From positions 69,339-133,338 of the forward strand of contig CAZLRH010000010.1 of assembly GCA_964562015.1 (NCBI GenBank): a stretch of 64,000 nt of DNA, given 5' to 3'. Positions 1 through 7,730 of the stretch are shown one piece after another. Origin of the DNA: CAZLRH01 sp964562015. Its GTDB lineage: Bacteria; Verrucomicrobiota; Verrucomicrobiia; Opitutales; JABDGR01. Below the pieces are notes generated by a model. That model was not told the DNA's origin. It saw only the letters and a program-made list of their open reading frames with translations, and searched no databases. The translations under genes were made by a program, and so were the position numbers. How positions within the stretch are numbered: the stretch's first letter is position 1; each line of letters opens with the position of its first letter.

Positions 1-1026
1 CGGAAATAGCGCCCACAAAATCAGCAGCACCGTTTCGGGATCGGCCTTCAGTCGCGCCCAACCGCCCGTGCAGGCACGCTTCAGTGCCGACGGCAAAAAC
101 ACCACCCACGGAAAAAAGCCCGCCGGCAAAATCAAAAAGAAAAACCAAAACGGCTGCACACGATCACTGGTCTTCGGATCCAGGTAGCGCAGCACATGCT
201 CATGCCAGAAGTAGAACCACGCGAAGCCCTGGTTGTGCATGTCCTTGGTGACAAAATGCGCCCAGTCCCACCCGCCCGGCGGCGGATGCGCCAGCGAGGC
301 CGCAATGTGCCAGGGGAGCGCGAGCACCAGAATGATCACCACGCCCAGCCCCAGGTGCGCATGCCGCAGTTCGCGCCAGCGGTTGAGCACGAGCAAAAAC
401 AAAAACACCACGGCGCAGGGAATGAGCACGCCAATGAGCCCTTTCGTCATCAACGCCAGCGCCATGCAAACATACAAGGCCATGCACCACTGCCGCCGCT
501 GGGGGCCGGGCGGCGCGCGCACGGCGAGACCGAACGCGCACAGGGCCCCGGTGATGAACACCGAGACCGCCATATCGAGAATGATGGTTTCTCCTATACC
601 GTAGTAAAGGAGGCTGGTGCCGAGCGCCCACCCGGCGCACCAGCCGGTCAACCGCCCCCACCAGGTCCGGCCTGTCAAATACACCATGGCGCAGCCGAGC
701 AACGCCAGCGCGGCCGGCCAGAACCGCAGCGCCCAGAGGTTGGTGCCGCCCGCCTTTACCGCTGCGGCCTCGAGCCAGTAAAATAGCGGCGGCTTTTCAA
801 AATAAAGGACGCCGTTGAGCCGCGGCGAAATCCATTCCCCGGTCGCCGCCATTTCCCGCGCAATTTCCACATACCGCCCCTCGTCCGGATTGCTCAACGG
901 GCGCAAACCTGCGGGCAGGAGATAGAGGAAACCAAGGCCGAGCAGCAGCCACGCCAAATCGCGAAAAACCCCGGGCGTCGGGGCCGGCGGGGCGGCGTCA
1001 GGGAGGCTGGTCGGCGCGTCGTTCAA
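1..1026 (-). CDS. ArnT/PMT-type membrane glycosyltransferase, 3' end outside window
   Basis: An open minus-strand frame runs unbroken to the window edge, giving about 342 residues. After a short tail and a first membrane segment come NPDEGRYVEIAREM and LNGVLYFEKPPLFYW, the first periplasmic-loop signature of the ArnT/PMT GT-C family, where the acidic pair is part of the active site. Several hydrophobic helices follow. Family members move sugars from polyprenyl-phosphate carriers to lipid A, proteins or glycans; the acceptor here cannot be told. No ATG precedes the conserved loop, so TTG at 1026 is the likely start; the first ATG lies inside the loop. The C-terminal part is missing. Confidence 0.8.
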   Translation of the reverse strand, partial: MNDAPTSLPDAAPPAPTPGVFRDLAWLLLGLGFLYLLPAGLRPLSNPDEGRYVEIAREMAATGEWISPRLNGVLYFEKPPLFYWLEAAAVKAGGTNLWALRFWPAALALLGCAMVYLTGRTWWGRLTGWCAGWALGTSLLYYGIGETIILDMAVSVFITGALCAFGLAVRAPPGPQRRQWCMALYVCMALALMTKGLIGVLIPCAVVFLFLLVLNRWRELRHAHLGLGVVIILVLALPWHIAASLAHPPPGGWDWAHFVTKDMHNQGFAWFYFWHEHVLRYLDPKTSDRVQPFWFFFLILPAGFFPWVVFLPSALKRACTGGWARLKADPETVLLILWALFP

Positions 1027-1101
1027 CGGAAAACGTTATCCTGCCCCGCCGCCGTGCGTTGACAACAAGTTAAATTGCGCCGGGCCGCATTGCCCATGGG
1101 C

Positions 1102-1536
1102 TCAGGCTTTCCGTGCCCAGCGGCGGATTTCCGCGAGGTAAGTTGCGGGCAGCTTATGGCGTCGCGCGCCAGCCAGGATTTTTTCGAGATAGCCGGCCCG
1201 GGGCGGACCTTCGCGGTCCACGCTGGCAATATAAATGAGCGCCGGAATCTTGTCGCCGGAATCCAAAATAATTTCCACCCAGGCCCGGCGATAGATTTTT
1301 TGGCGCACGCCTTCTCGCCGGTCCAGTTCCCGTTCGTCGGCTGCGGTCAACGCGCAAAGGACCCCGTGGACCACACCGCCTTTTTTGGGCACCACGCTCG
1401 CGTCGCCACAGGTGTTAATGATGAAGCGATGGCCGGGCAACTTCGCGCGGCCGAGAAAAAACGACGCCGGACAGCGGGCGGCAAATTGCGGCTCATGCAT
1501 ATTCGAGCCGTAGGCGAAGTAGAGCGTGTAACGCAT
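1102..1536 (-). CDS. gamma-glutamylcyclotransferase-like (AIG2/GGCT fold) protein
   Basis: A 144-residue protein beginning MRYTLYFAYGSNM. YGSNM is the substrate-binding loop of the GGCT-like family, and the Glu in DRREGV (about residue 75) sits where the catalytic acid is expected. The family cleaves gamma-glutamyl or related amide bonds with cyclisation; the substrate here is unknown. The ATG at 1536 is chosen because the YGSN strand must lie at the very N-terminus. It lies 28 nt downstream of the transglutaminase-like gene on the same strand, so the two are probably co-transcribed. Confidence 0.82.
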   Translation of the reverse strand: MRYTLYFAYGSNMHEPQFAARCPASFFLGRAKLPGHRFIINTCGDASVVPKKGGVVHGVLCALTAADERELDRREGVRQKIYRRAWVEIILDSGDKIPALIYIASVDREGPPRAGYLEKILAGARRHKLPATYLAEIRRWARKA

Positions 1537-1564
1537 GGGCGAAAAAATTTCCCGGCAACGCGGC

Positions 1565-2464
1565 TCAGTTGTACTGGATGAGCGCGGTGCCATCAATGCG
1601 CTTGGACAAATCAATCGGATCGTCGAGCGACACCGTGCCCGGACGCACCTGGTAGGCCCACACCTCAAAATGCACGAGGGCCGCCTCGCCATAAATCGTC
1701 GCAAAGGCGCCGTCCACGGCGTCCAGCCCCTGTGCGAGTTTGACGCGCCCGACGCGCGGGACATTGAAGCGCGGGTCAAACGTGTACCATTGGCGGCCCA
1801 GGTAAACCTCGAAGTACGCGTGAAAATCCATCGGCGTGCCCGGGTCCACATAACCAATGTCGGGCAAATGCCCCGTCACATAACGCGCGGGCAAGTTGAA
1901 GGCGCGGCACAGCGCAATGCCCATGTGCGCAAAGTCACGGCACACCCCGTAGCGCCGCTGCAACACTTCGGAGGCCGACAAATCGGGCCGGCCCGAGAGA
2001 TAGCGGTATTCAATGTTGTTGTGAATCCAATCGCAAATCGCGCGCACGCGCGGCAGGCCGTTGACGGTGAATCCGAATTGGTTCCAGGCGAAGTTTAGCA
2101 GCTTGTCCGAATCGCAATAGCGGCTCGGGAGGGTGTAGCGCAGCAGTTCCGGCGGAATCAGGCTGATCGGCAGCATGTCACCCGGGTCGTCCCAATTGTC
2201 CGGCGTGGAACGCACGGCCACCAACGCATCGTGCCGAATGTCGTTGCGCCCGGGCGTGAGCATCGAGCGGTACGTGGTGTTTCCATGCACGTCTTGAAAT
2301 TCGTAGGCCGGCCAGCCGATGCCGAAGGACAGCTTTTCCTGCATGACGAGTGCCCGATCATCCTGCCGGGGCCGCAGCACGAACAACGCAGCGGTCGGCA
2401 CCGAAGTTTGGTAACTCAGGCTGCAGCCCACGCGCACCGTCAAGTCCAGCGGAGATTGATTCAT
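1565..2464 (-). CDS. transglutaminase-like cysteine protease-fold protein
   Basis: A 299-residue protein of the bacterial transglutaminase-like superfamily. The triad is visible: Cys175 in YGVCRDFAH, His215 in MDFHAYFEV and Asp230 in YTFDPRFN. An N-terminal beta-rich domain (about 1-110) precedes the catalytic domain, as in the common bacterial type. There is no signal peptide, so it is probably cytoplasmic. Family members act as proteases, amidases or crosslinking enzymes; the substrate is unknown. ATG start; it leads a probable two-gene operon with the GGCT-like gene. Confidence 0.85.
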   Translation of the reverse strand: MNQSPLDLTVRVGCSLSYQTSVPTAALFVLRPRQDDRALVMQEKLSFGIGWPAYEFQDVHGNTTYRSMLTPGRNDIRHDALVAVRSTPDNWDDPGDMLPISLIPPELLRYTLPSRYCDSDKLLNFAWNQFGFTVNGLPRVRAICDWIHNNIEYRYLSGRPDLSASEVLQRRYGVCRDFAHMGIALCRAFNLPARYVTGHLPDIGYVDPGTPMDFHAYFEVYLGRQWYTFDPRFNVPRVGRVKLAQGLDAVDGAFATIYGEAALVHFEVWAYQVRPGTVSLDDPIDLSKRIDGTALIQYN

Positions 2465-2754
2465 GTAAGGTGGGCTAGGTGCATGAAGGGTGCCATCTCC
2501 CGCGCGCGGGCGGAATTGGGTGTATACCTAACCCAGGATGGGGGATTTGTCGAACGCCCAAGAGGCTGCGCCGGCCAACCCTCTCGAAACCCGCCCCCGG
2601 CGCCCCGCTGATTTTGATTGTATGCCGGCCCGGAATGTCCTACGAATCGGGCCTGACACCCAAGAACGGCCTGCCGGATTTTCGCTTGACGCATGCATAA
2701 CAGCCAGCAATTCGCAGGGCGAGCCCTCGGGCGTCACCCTCAACCCCAGCGTTA

Positions 2755-3600
2755 ATGGCGATTCCCTTCTCCAGTGGGCCGCGTCCGTATCCCGGCCGGC
2801 GCCCGGCCTTCGGCCACCCGGCGGTCCGTACTTTCCGCAAGAATGAGCGTATTCGCGCGCCCGAAGTGCGCGTCATCGGCCACGATGGCAAGCAGGTCGG
2901 CATCCTGAACACGCGCGACGCCCTGCGCCTGGCCCAGCAGCAAGGGCTGGATTTGATCGAAGTTTCGCCGGGCACGCGGCCGCCCGTCTGCCGCATCACT
3001 GATTACGGCAAGTTCATGTACGACCAGGGCAAGAAGCAGAAAGACCACAAGCCCCACACCTCGAAGCTCAAGGAGGTCAAATTTCGTCCGCGTATCGAGC
3101 AGCACGACTACGATACGAAGTTGCGCCACGCCGAGGAATTCCTTTACGAGGGCAACAAGGTGAAACTCACTCTCTCCTTTCGCGGTCGCGAAATGGAGCA
3201 CAAGGACCTGGGCTTTGACATGATTAAGCGCGTGCTGGCCGACCTCGTGCATGTGGGCCTGCCCGACCAGTCGCCCCGCCTCATGGGCCGCAACATTGCC
3301 CTGACGATTTCTCCTCTCCCGCCGAACAAGCGCAAGCTCAAGCACAACGATCACGACGAACACGGCGCACGCCCCGATGGCAGCCGGGCCCCCGAAGACG
3401 ACCACGGTCATGGCCATGGCCACGATCAGGGTCACAGTCACGACAAAGGCCACGGCAACACTCCGCGCCCCCAGGCTCCGGCCGCCACTCCTCCTCCTGT
3501 TGGCACGGCGACCTCCGTCGGCGCCGCATTGGCCTCCGCGCAGCCGGCACCGACCCCTCCGCCCCCGCCACCCGCAGCGCCACCTCCGGCGAGCCCGTAG
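2755..3600 (+). CDS. infC: translation initiation factor IF-3 with long His/Pro-rich C-terminal tail
   Basis: IF-3 blocks premature 30S-50S joining and checks the start codon. The core spans about residues 26-191: RKNERIRAPEVRVIG opens the N-domain, RITDYGKFMYDQGKK leads to the linker, and LMGRNIALTISP ends the C-domain. A 90-residue tail follows with ten histidines in Asp/Gly-His repeats (198-233) and then a Pro/Ala tract. Typical IF-3 is about 175-180 residues. Myxococcus xanthus IF-3 (Dsg) is a known case of a functional C-terminal extension, but its sequence differs. rpmI and rplT, the usual partners, do not follow. infC often uses a rare start codon; the ATG here has no clear Shine-Dalgarno, so the start is tentative. 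Confidence 0.93.
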   Translation: MAIPFSSGPRPYPGRRPAFGHPAVRTFRKNERIRAPEVRVIGHDGKQVGILNTRDALRLAQQQGLDLIEVSPGTRPPVCRITDYGKFMYDQGKKQKDHKPHTSKLKEVKFRPRIEQHDYDTKLRHAEEFLYEGNKVKLTLSFRGREMEHKDLGFDMIKRVLADLVHVGLPDQSPRLMGRNIALTISPLPPNKRKLKHNDHDEHGARPDGSRAPEDDHGHGHGHDQGHSHDKGHGNTPRPQAPAATPPPVGTATSVGAALASAQPAPTPPPPPPAAPPPASP

Positions 3601-3624
3601 CCCGCGCCTCCCGGCGCACCGGCC

Positions 3625-4725
3625 ATGACCTGGGTTTTGCCAATGAGGCAGCGGCCTTCCGGGTGCGATGGTCGCCCGGCCCGGAAAAGTTTTCTTGTTT
3701 CGCCGGGCGGTTGGCTGGCCGCCGTACTGCTATGCTTTTGGGGCGGCCTTTCGCTGCGCGCCGCGGATACGGAATTACACGGCATGACGTTTCGCCCGCT
3801 GTCCGACATCGCCGCGCAAATGGGCCTGAAGGCATCCTGGGTGGTCCCGGGGAAAACCATGCGCCTTCAAGGGCCCGACGCCACCCTGGAGTTTACCGCC
3901 AATGAGCGGTTGTTGCATTTGAACAACCAGCCGGTCGCCTTGGGCTATGCGGTGACGCTCTCGAAGAACATGCTCTACATCTCCAAAAGCGATTTTAACC
4001 ACAATGTCGTGCCCCTGCTCGCCCCCAATCAGATTCCGGATCCGCCCGCGCTGGTGCGCATTGTCGTTGATCCCGGCCATGGTGGCAAAGACCCCGGCGC
4101 GCAAAATCCCGCACTGAAGTTGGATGAAAAAACCGCCACCCTCGAAACCGCAAAAAAGCTGGTGGACGAGCTTAATGCGCGCCACTACCTCGCCTCGCTC
4201 ACCCGCACCACGGATACTTTTGTCGAGCTGCCCGAGCGCTCCGCCATCGCCAATCGTGCGAAAGCCGATTTGTTCATCAGCATTCACTACAATGTCGTGG
4301 ACGACCCCAGCGTCACCGGCATTGAGACCTTCATCCTCCCGCCGCCAGGCCAGCCCTCGACCAAGAACACGGACTTGTCGGAAAGCGACAAGGTGGTGTT
4401 GCCCGGCAATCGTTTCGATTACTGGAATTCCATCGTGGGCTATTCCGTGCAGAAAGCGGTGGCGACCGAACTGAAGTCCACCAACCGCGGCGTGAAGCGC
4501 GCGCACCTGGTCGTGTTGAAGGGGCTGCAAATGCCCGGCCTGCTCGTGGAGGGCGGCTTTGTCACCAGCCCCATCGAGGGCGCAAAAATTCGCACTCCCG
4601 ACTACCAGAGCAAGGTCGCGAAGGCCATTGCCGACGGCATCGACCTTTACAAAAAAACGCTGGATAATGTGAAAGCCACGCAGAAAGCCATCCCGGTCAC
4701 CGCGCCCGCCGCCAAGAAAAAATAA
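3625..4725 (+). CDS. N-acetylmuramoyl-L-alanine amidase (amidase_3), exported
   Basis: A 366-residue zinc amidase that cuts the bond between MurNAc and the stem peptide. The catalytic domain (about 143-350) shows VVDPGHGGKDPGA (zinc His152), a Glu ligand in the LDEKTATLE region, SIHYN (zinc His221) and LLVEGGFV (catalytic Glu308). A signal peptide or anchor lies around residues 28-47. Residues about 50-125 resemble the beta-rich copper-amine-oxidase-like N-domain often joined to cell-wall enzymes. An ATG at residue 7 is an alternative start. It begins 24 nt after infC, perhaps in the same transcript. Confidence 0.9.
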   Translation: MTWVLPMRQRPSGCDGRPARKSFLVSPGGWLAAVLLCFWGGLSLRAADTELHGMTFRPLSDIAAQMGLKASWVVPGKTMRLQGPDATLEFTANERLLHLNNQPVALGYAVTLSKNMLYISKSDFNHNVVPLLAPNQIPDPPALVRIVVDPGHGGKDPGAQNPALKLDEKTATLETAKKLVDELNARHYLASLTRTTDTFVELPERSAIANRAKADLFISIHYNVVDDPSVTGIETFILPPPGQPSTKNTDLSESDKVVLPGNRFDYWNSIVGYSVQKAVATELKSTNRGVKRAHLVVLKGLQMPGLLVEGGFVTSPIEGAKIRTPDYQSKVAKAIADGIDLYKKTLDNVKATQKAIPVTAPAAKKK

Positions 4726-4823
4726 GTGCGCATCGATTCCGGCGCGCACTTTGCTCAGACGGGTCGGCGAAAAAATCTCGCGGCCCGCGGCTACTGGGGC
4801 TTTAAGACAAGACCGCATCTGTC

Positions 4824-5258
4824 ATGAGCGCGCCCATCTCCTCTTCCCGGCTTTCGTACGCGCGCACCCTGTTTTTTTTCGCGCTAGGCGGGGCGCTGGG
4901 CACGTGGTTGCGCTGGGCCGCCACGCTGGTGTTGCCCATGCAGGCGCTACCGGAGCATCCCTGGCCATGGAACACGCTCGCGGTCAATCTGCTGGGCTCG
5001 TTGTTGATCGGGTTGGTGCTCGAGGCTGGGGAAAAACTGCACGCCCACATCCGCGCTTTTCATGCCGTGGGCTTTTGCGGCGGCTTGACCACTTTTTCGG
5101 CCTTCGCGGTGGAGACGGCGCGGTTGCTGCAGGCGGGCCGGCTGGGCTTGGCCGCCGCCTACGTCGTCGTGTCCGTCGTCGGCTGTGTGCTGGCCGTGTG
5201 GTTGGGCTTTCGGTCCACCGGCCTGTGGCCCGGCCGTGAACCGCAAAAAGTGTCATGA
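4824..5258 (+). CDS. crcB: fluoride channel CrcB/FluC, first of tandem pair
   Basis: A 144-residue four-helix membrane protein. GGALGTWLRW in helix 1, NTLAVNLLGS in helix 2 and GFCGGLTTFSAF in helix 3 are FluC signatures; the conserved Asn and the Phe residues line the fluoride pore. The channel exports fluoride passively. Its last four bases overlap the next crcB start (ATGA), so the two are translationally coupled. I looked for a fluoride riboswitch in the 98 bases upstream and saw no convincing match. Confidence 0.92.
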   Translation: MSAPISSSRLSYARTLFFFALGGALGTWLRWAATLVLPMQALPEHPWPWNTLAVNLLGSLLIGLVLEAGEKLHAHIRAFHAVGFCGGLTTFSAFAVETARLLQAGRLGLAAAYVVVSVVGCVLAVWLGFRSTGLWPGREPQKVS

Positions 5259-5620
5259 ACAGCCTCGGCCTCATCGCTTTGGTCATCGTGGGCGGCGCCA
5301 CGGGCTCCGTGCTGCGCGGCTGGCTGGCCGAACGCTTTGCCGGCGGCCTGCCCTGGACCATTTTATTTATCAATGTGACGGGCTCATTCGTCGCAGGCTG
5401 GCTGAACGCGCATTTCGCCGGCGAGCCCGCCCAAGCCTGGGTGCTGACGTTTTTGGTGACCGGCATTTGCGGCGGCTACACGACCTTTTCCTCCTTTGCC
5501 TTTCAACTGCTCGGCCAATGGCGGGCCCGGCACGGTCGTCTGATGGTGCTCTATCTTATGACGACGCTCACGCTCGGCATCGCGGCGGCGTGGGTGGGGT
5601 TGGTGGTGGGGAGTAGATAA
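5255..5620 (+). CDS. crcB: fluoride channel CrcB/FluC, second of tandem pair
   Basis: A 121-residue four-helix protein with GGATGSVLRGWL, INVTGSFVAGWL and GICGGYTTFSSFAFQ, all typical of FluC. It is clearly diverged from the preceding copy. Tandem crcB genes in other bacteria usually make dual-topology or heterodimeric antiparallel channels; that is inferred here from the pairing and four-base overlap. It ends convergent to vapC, with a small CCTCC-GGAGG hairpin at 5623-5635 between them. Confidence 0.92.
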   Translation: MNSLGLIALVIVGGATGSVLRGWLAERFAGGLPWTILFINVTGSFVAGWLNAHFAGEPAQAWVLTFLVTGICGGYTTFSSFAFQLLGQWRARHGRLMVLYLMTTLTLGIAAAWVGLVVGSR

Positions 5621-5641
5621 AACCTCCGCTGGAGGCGCATC

Positions 5642-6007
5642 TTAGCCGGAGGGAATCAGGCCAAAATGATTATCGCAGTGTTCGAGAGGCAGGCCGTGGT
5701 GAGTGGCACAGGCGGCGACTATGAGATCGGTGGACGGAACAGTGACTCCTTTTGCGCGACAAGCCCGGGCCAAGGCGCATGCTTTGGCCCAAACCTGTTC
5801 ATTGATCGGATAAGGCTCCAGTTCTTCCTCCAAGGCGGCCAGCGCCTCCTTTTCTGCTGGGCCACGGGCGCCGTTCCAAAGCTCCACCCTGGTCAATTCA
5901 CACCAGGCGGCCCGTCCCTCCATCAGCAGAGACTTGACGCGGAGGCTGGGCTCGCTGCTGCGTCCCCGCAGAAATTCAATCCAACTCGAGGCATCGACCA
6001 AGGTCAT
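5642..6007 (-). CDS. vapC: PIN-domain ribonuclease toxin (VapC)
   Basis: A 121-residue PIN protein: MTLVDASSWIEFLRG carries the first acidic residue, ELTRVELWNG the second, and PSTDLIVAACATHH the third cluster. VapC toxins cleave RNA with a metal held by these acids. The ATG at 6007 overlaps the antitoxin stop codon (ATGA), which selects it over an upstream in-frame start at 6022 that would extend into the antitoxin gene. Target RNA unknown. Confidence 0.9.
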   Translation of the reverse strand: MTLVDASSWIEFLRGRSSEPSLRVKSLLMEGRAAWCELTRVELWNGARGPAEKEALAALEEELEPYPINEQVWAKACALARACRAKGVTVPSTDLIVAACATHHGLPLEHCDNHFGLIPSG

Positions 6008-6228
6008 CGAGCCGCCTCCCATTTATGGTCGATGCGGGCTTTGCGCAATTCATCCCTGCTTATGAAATGGGGGCACGAGCCATGCAGGCGATCAGCCAAT
6101 GCTTTCAGTCGGCGGTGCCGGTTGAATTCGTCCATGGCGGAGAGCACGGCCTCCCTTTTCGTTTTGGCGCCCGTGTGCCGGATTGCTTCCCGCAGTAGAT
6201 CCGTGGGAATATCAATGGTCGTTTTCAT
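6004..6228 (-). CDS. vapB: VapB-type antitoxin
   Basis: A 74-residue protein beginning MKTTIDIPTDLLREAIRHTG, the ribbon-helix-helix-like N-terminus of the VapB family that binds operator DNA; the C-terminal half would wrap around VapC. The start at 6228 is preferred over an upstream in-frame start at 6276 because the usual family N-terminus begins there and a perfect palindrome lies directly upstream. Four-base overlap with vapC. It lies 50 nt downstream of metX on the same strand. Confidence 0.88.
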   Translation of the reverse strand: MKTTIDIPTDLLREAIRHTGAKTKREAVLSAMDEFNRHRRLKALADRLHGSCPHFISRDELRKARIDHKWEAAR

Positions 6229-6230
6229 GC

Positions 6231-6253
6231 TTCCAGAATGTCTCATTCTGGAA
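6231..6253. promoter_or_regulatory. probable VapBC operator palindrome
   Basis: A perfect inverted repeat with 10-bp arms (TTCCAGAATG and CATTCTGGAA) around a 3-bp centre. It lies 2 bp upstream of the vapB ATG and covers the possible ribosome-binding region GGAAG. VapBC complexes typically bind such dyads to repress their own operon, so this is the likely autoregulatory site. The palindrome is seen directly; binding is inferred. Confidence 0.7.
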
Positions 6254-6278
6254 TCCAAGCAAGCGAATTGCCGCATCC

Positions 6279-7457
6279 TTACTTTTTCCCCGTCGCCAAA
6301 AAAGCCCGCAGTAGCGCGTATAACTCCGGCGAGTTCAGCAGGAACGAATCGTGGCCGAGGTCGGAGGCGACTTCCGCATAGGTGATGTTCTTGCCCGTGC
6401 GGAGCATGGCCTGGGCGATTTCCTGGTTCTGCCGCGGAGGAAACAACCAGTCCGACGCAAAGCCCACCACGAGCGCGCGCGCGGTCATTGGGCGAAACGC
6501 TTCATCCAGCCGCCCGTCGGGTCCGTAGAGGTCGAAGCGGTCGAGCGCCTTGGTAAAATAAAGATAGGTGTTCGCATCGAAACGATTCACGAAACTCTGG
6601 CCTTGGTACTGCAAATAACTTTCCACCTCAAACTCCACGCCGAGATGGTCCGGCCGTTCGCCCGCGACGCCATTGGCCGGCTCGCGGCGGGTGCGGCCGA
6701 ATTTCGTGTCCATGCTCTTGTCCGAAAGGTACGTGATATGAGCCATCATGCGCGCGACGGCCAGGCCGACGTTGGGCCCCTGGTCCGGCGGATAATCGCC
6801 CTGGTTCCACGCGGGATCCTGCATGATGGCGCTGCGGCCCACGGCGTTGAAGGCAATGGCCTGGGCGCTCTGGCGCGCGGTCGTGGCCAGCGCGATGAGG
6901 CCGCGCACGCGCTCGGGGTATTCAATCGCCCACTGCAGGGCCTGCATGCCGCCCATCGAGCCGCCCACCACCGCCGCCAGCGTGCCGACGCCGAGATGGT
7001 CGAGCAGCCGCGCCTGGGCCCGCACCATGTCACGAATCGTCAACGCCGGAAAATCGAGATTGTAGGGGCGCCCGGTGGCGGGATTCGGTGAGGCGGGCCC
7101 GGTCGAGCCGCGGCAGCCGCCGAGGCAGTTGGCGCAAATGACGTAATAATTCTCCGTATCAAAAGGTTTGCCCGAGCCGATGATGTTGTCCCACCAGCCG
7201 GGCTTGCGTTCGGCGCGGTCGTGTCGGCCCGCGCAGTGGTGATCGCCGCTCAAGGCGTGGCAAATGTAGATGGCGTTCGAGCGGTCGGCGTTGAGTTCGC
7301 CGTAGGTTTCGTAACGCAGCGTGAAGCCGGGAATGCTCGCTCCGCTGTCGAACGTAAACGGCTCGCGGCACGTGAAATCCTGCGGACGCACAACGCCAAC
7401 GTCACCGCCCGGCGCGGCGGCGGACGAAACGGCCACGGCGGTATCGTCGTCAGTCAC
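6279..7457 (-). CDS. metX: homoserine O-acetyltransferase
   Basis: An alpha/beta-hydrolase of about 392 residues that acylates homoserine in methionine synthesis. The nucleophile elbow is GGSMGGMQ (Ser about 167 from the GTG start), with the acid in ASDWLFPP and the His in LGHDSFLL near the C-terminus; LSGDHHCAG and NCLGGCRGSTGP are family motifs. The start is uncertain: TTG at 7499 or GTG at 7457. GTG is preferred because the intervening 14 residues look non-coding and the length then fits. Acetyl versus succinyl specificity is not proven. The pathway partner hom lies at 24,349-25,683. Confidence 0.9.
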   Translation of the reverse strand: MTDDDTAVAVSSAAAPGGDVGVVRPQDFTCREPFTFDSGASIPGFTLRYETYGELNADRSNAIYICHALSGDHHCAGRHDRAERKPGWWDNIIGSGKPFDTENYYVICANCLGGCRGSTGPASPNPATGRPYNLDFPALTIRDMVRAQARLLDHLGVGTLAAVVGGSMGGMQALQWAIEYPERVRGLIALATTARQSAQAIAFNAVGRSAIMQDPAWNQGDYPPDQGPNVGLAVARMMAHITYLSDKSMDTKFGRTRREPANGVAGERPDHLGVEFEVESYLQYQGQSFVNRFDANTYLYFTKALDRFDLYGPDGRLDEAFRPMTARALVVGFASDWLFPPRQNQEIAQAMLRTGKNITYAEVASDLGHDSFLLNSPELYALLRAFLATGKK

Positions 7458-7572
7458 GCGGGCAAGGATGAAGCAGGAACACGGCGGGATGAAGTGCAAA
7501 CTTACGCTAAAATCATATCCGTCCGAACTTCGTTAAACCTCCCTATTTCGCGCCCCCTCGTCCCATTTGGGC

Positions 7573-7580
7573 AAAAAAAA
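7573..7580 (-). terminator. U-tract terminator of the SRP RNA
   Basis: Eight consecutive T residues on the minus strand directly follow the closing stem of the SRP RNA (..GCCTGGC), forming an intrinsic terminator with the RNA's own terminal helix. Confidence 0.75.
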
Positions 7581-7678
7581 GCCAGGCACCCTACGGCACA
7601 CGCGAAGCCTGGTTACCGTTGCTCCCTTCCGGGCCTGGCGGAGTTCACCGGTTCTGCATTGCATAGGACCCGGCCAGC
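7581..7678 (-). ncRNA. ffs: signal recognition particle 4.5S RNA
   Basis: On the minus strand this interval contains the conserved SRP apical domain: GCCAGGCCCGGAAGGGAGCA with the GGAA tetraloop, followed by AACGGTA on the 3' side. The flanking strands pair into one long hairpin, as expected for the small bacterial SRP RNA without an Alu domain. It ends at a run of eight U residues. It binds Ffh to target membrane proteins to SecYEG. The 5' end is uncertain by a few bases. Confidence 0.92.
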
Positions 7679-7687
7679 CGTACGTTC

Positions 7688-7716
7688 GCATTAAAATTAC
7701 CTTTGAGCAACTGCAA
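7688..7716 (-). promoter_or_regulatory. ffs: possible ffs promoter
   Basis: On the minus strand TTGCAG and TAATGC are separated by 17 bp, with the -10-like box about 9 nt before the 5' end of the SRP RNA. Spacing is right for a housekeeping sigma promoter, but the -10 match is only partial. Confidence 0.35.
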
Positions 7717-7730
7717 AATGCAGGGTGAAT

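Noticed and set aside
2465..2754. Possible promoter or structured leader before infC
   Set aside because: TTGACG near 2686 has no acceptable -10 box at the right distance, and GTATAC near 2524 does not pair with a -35 box. Nothing firm in this 290-bp gap.
4726..4823. Possible fluoride riboswitch upstream of the crcB pair
   Set aside because: The conserved core and pseudoknot pattern of the crcB motif could not be found; only a GTGCGC/GCGCAC dyad is present.
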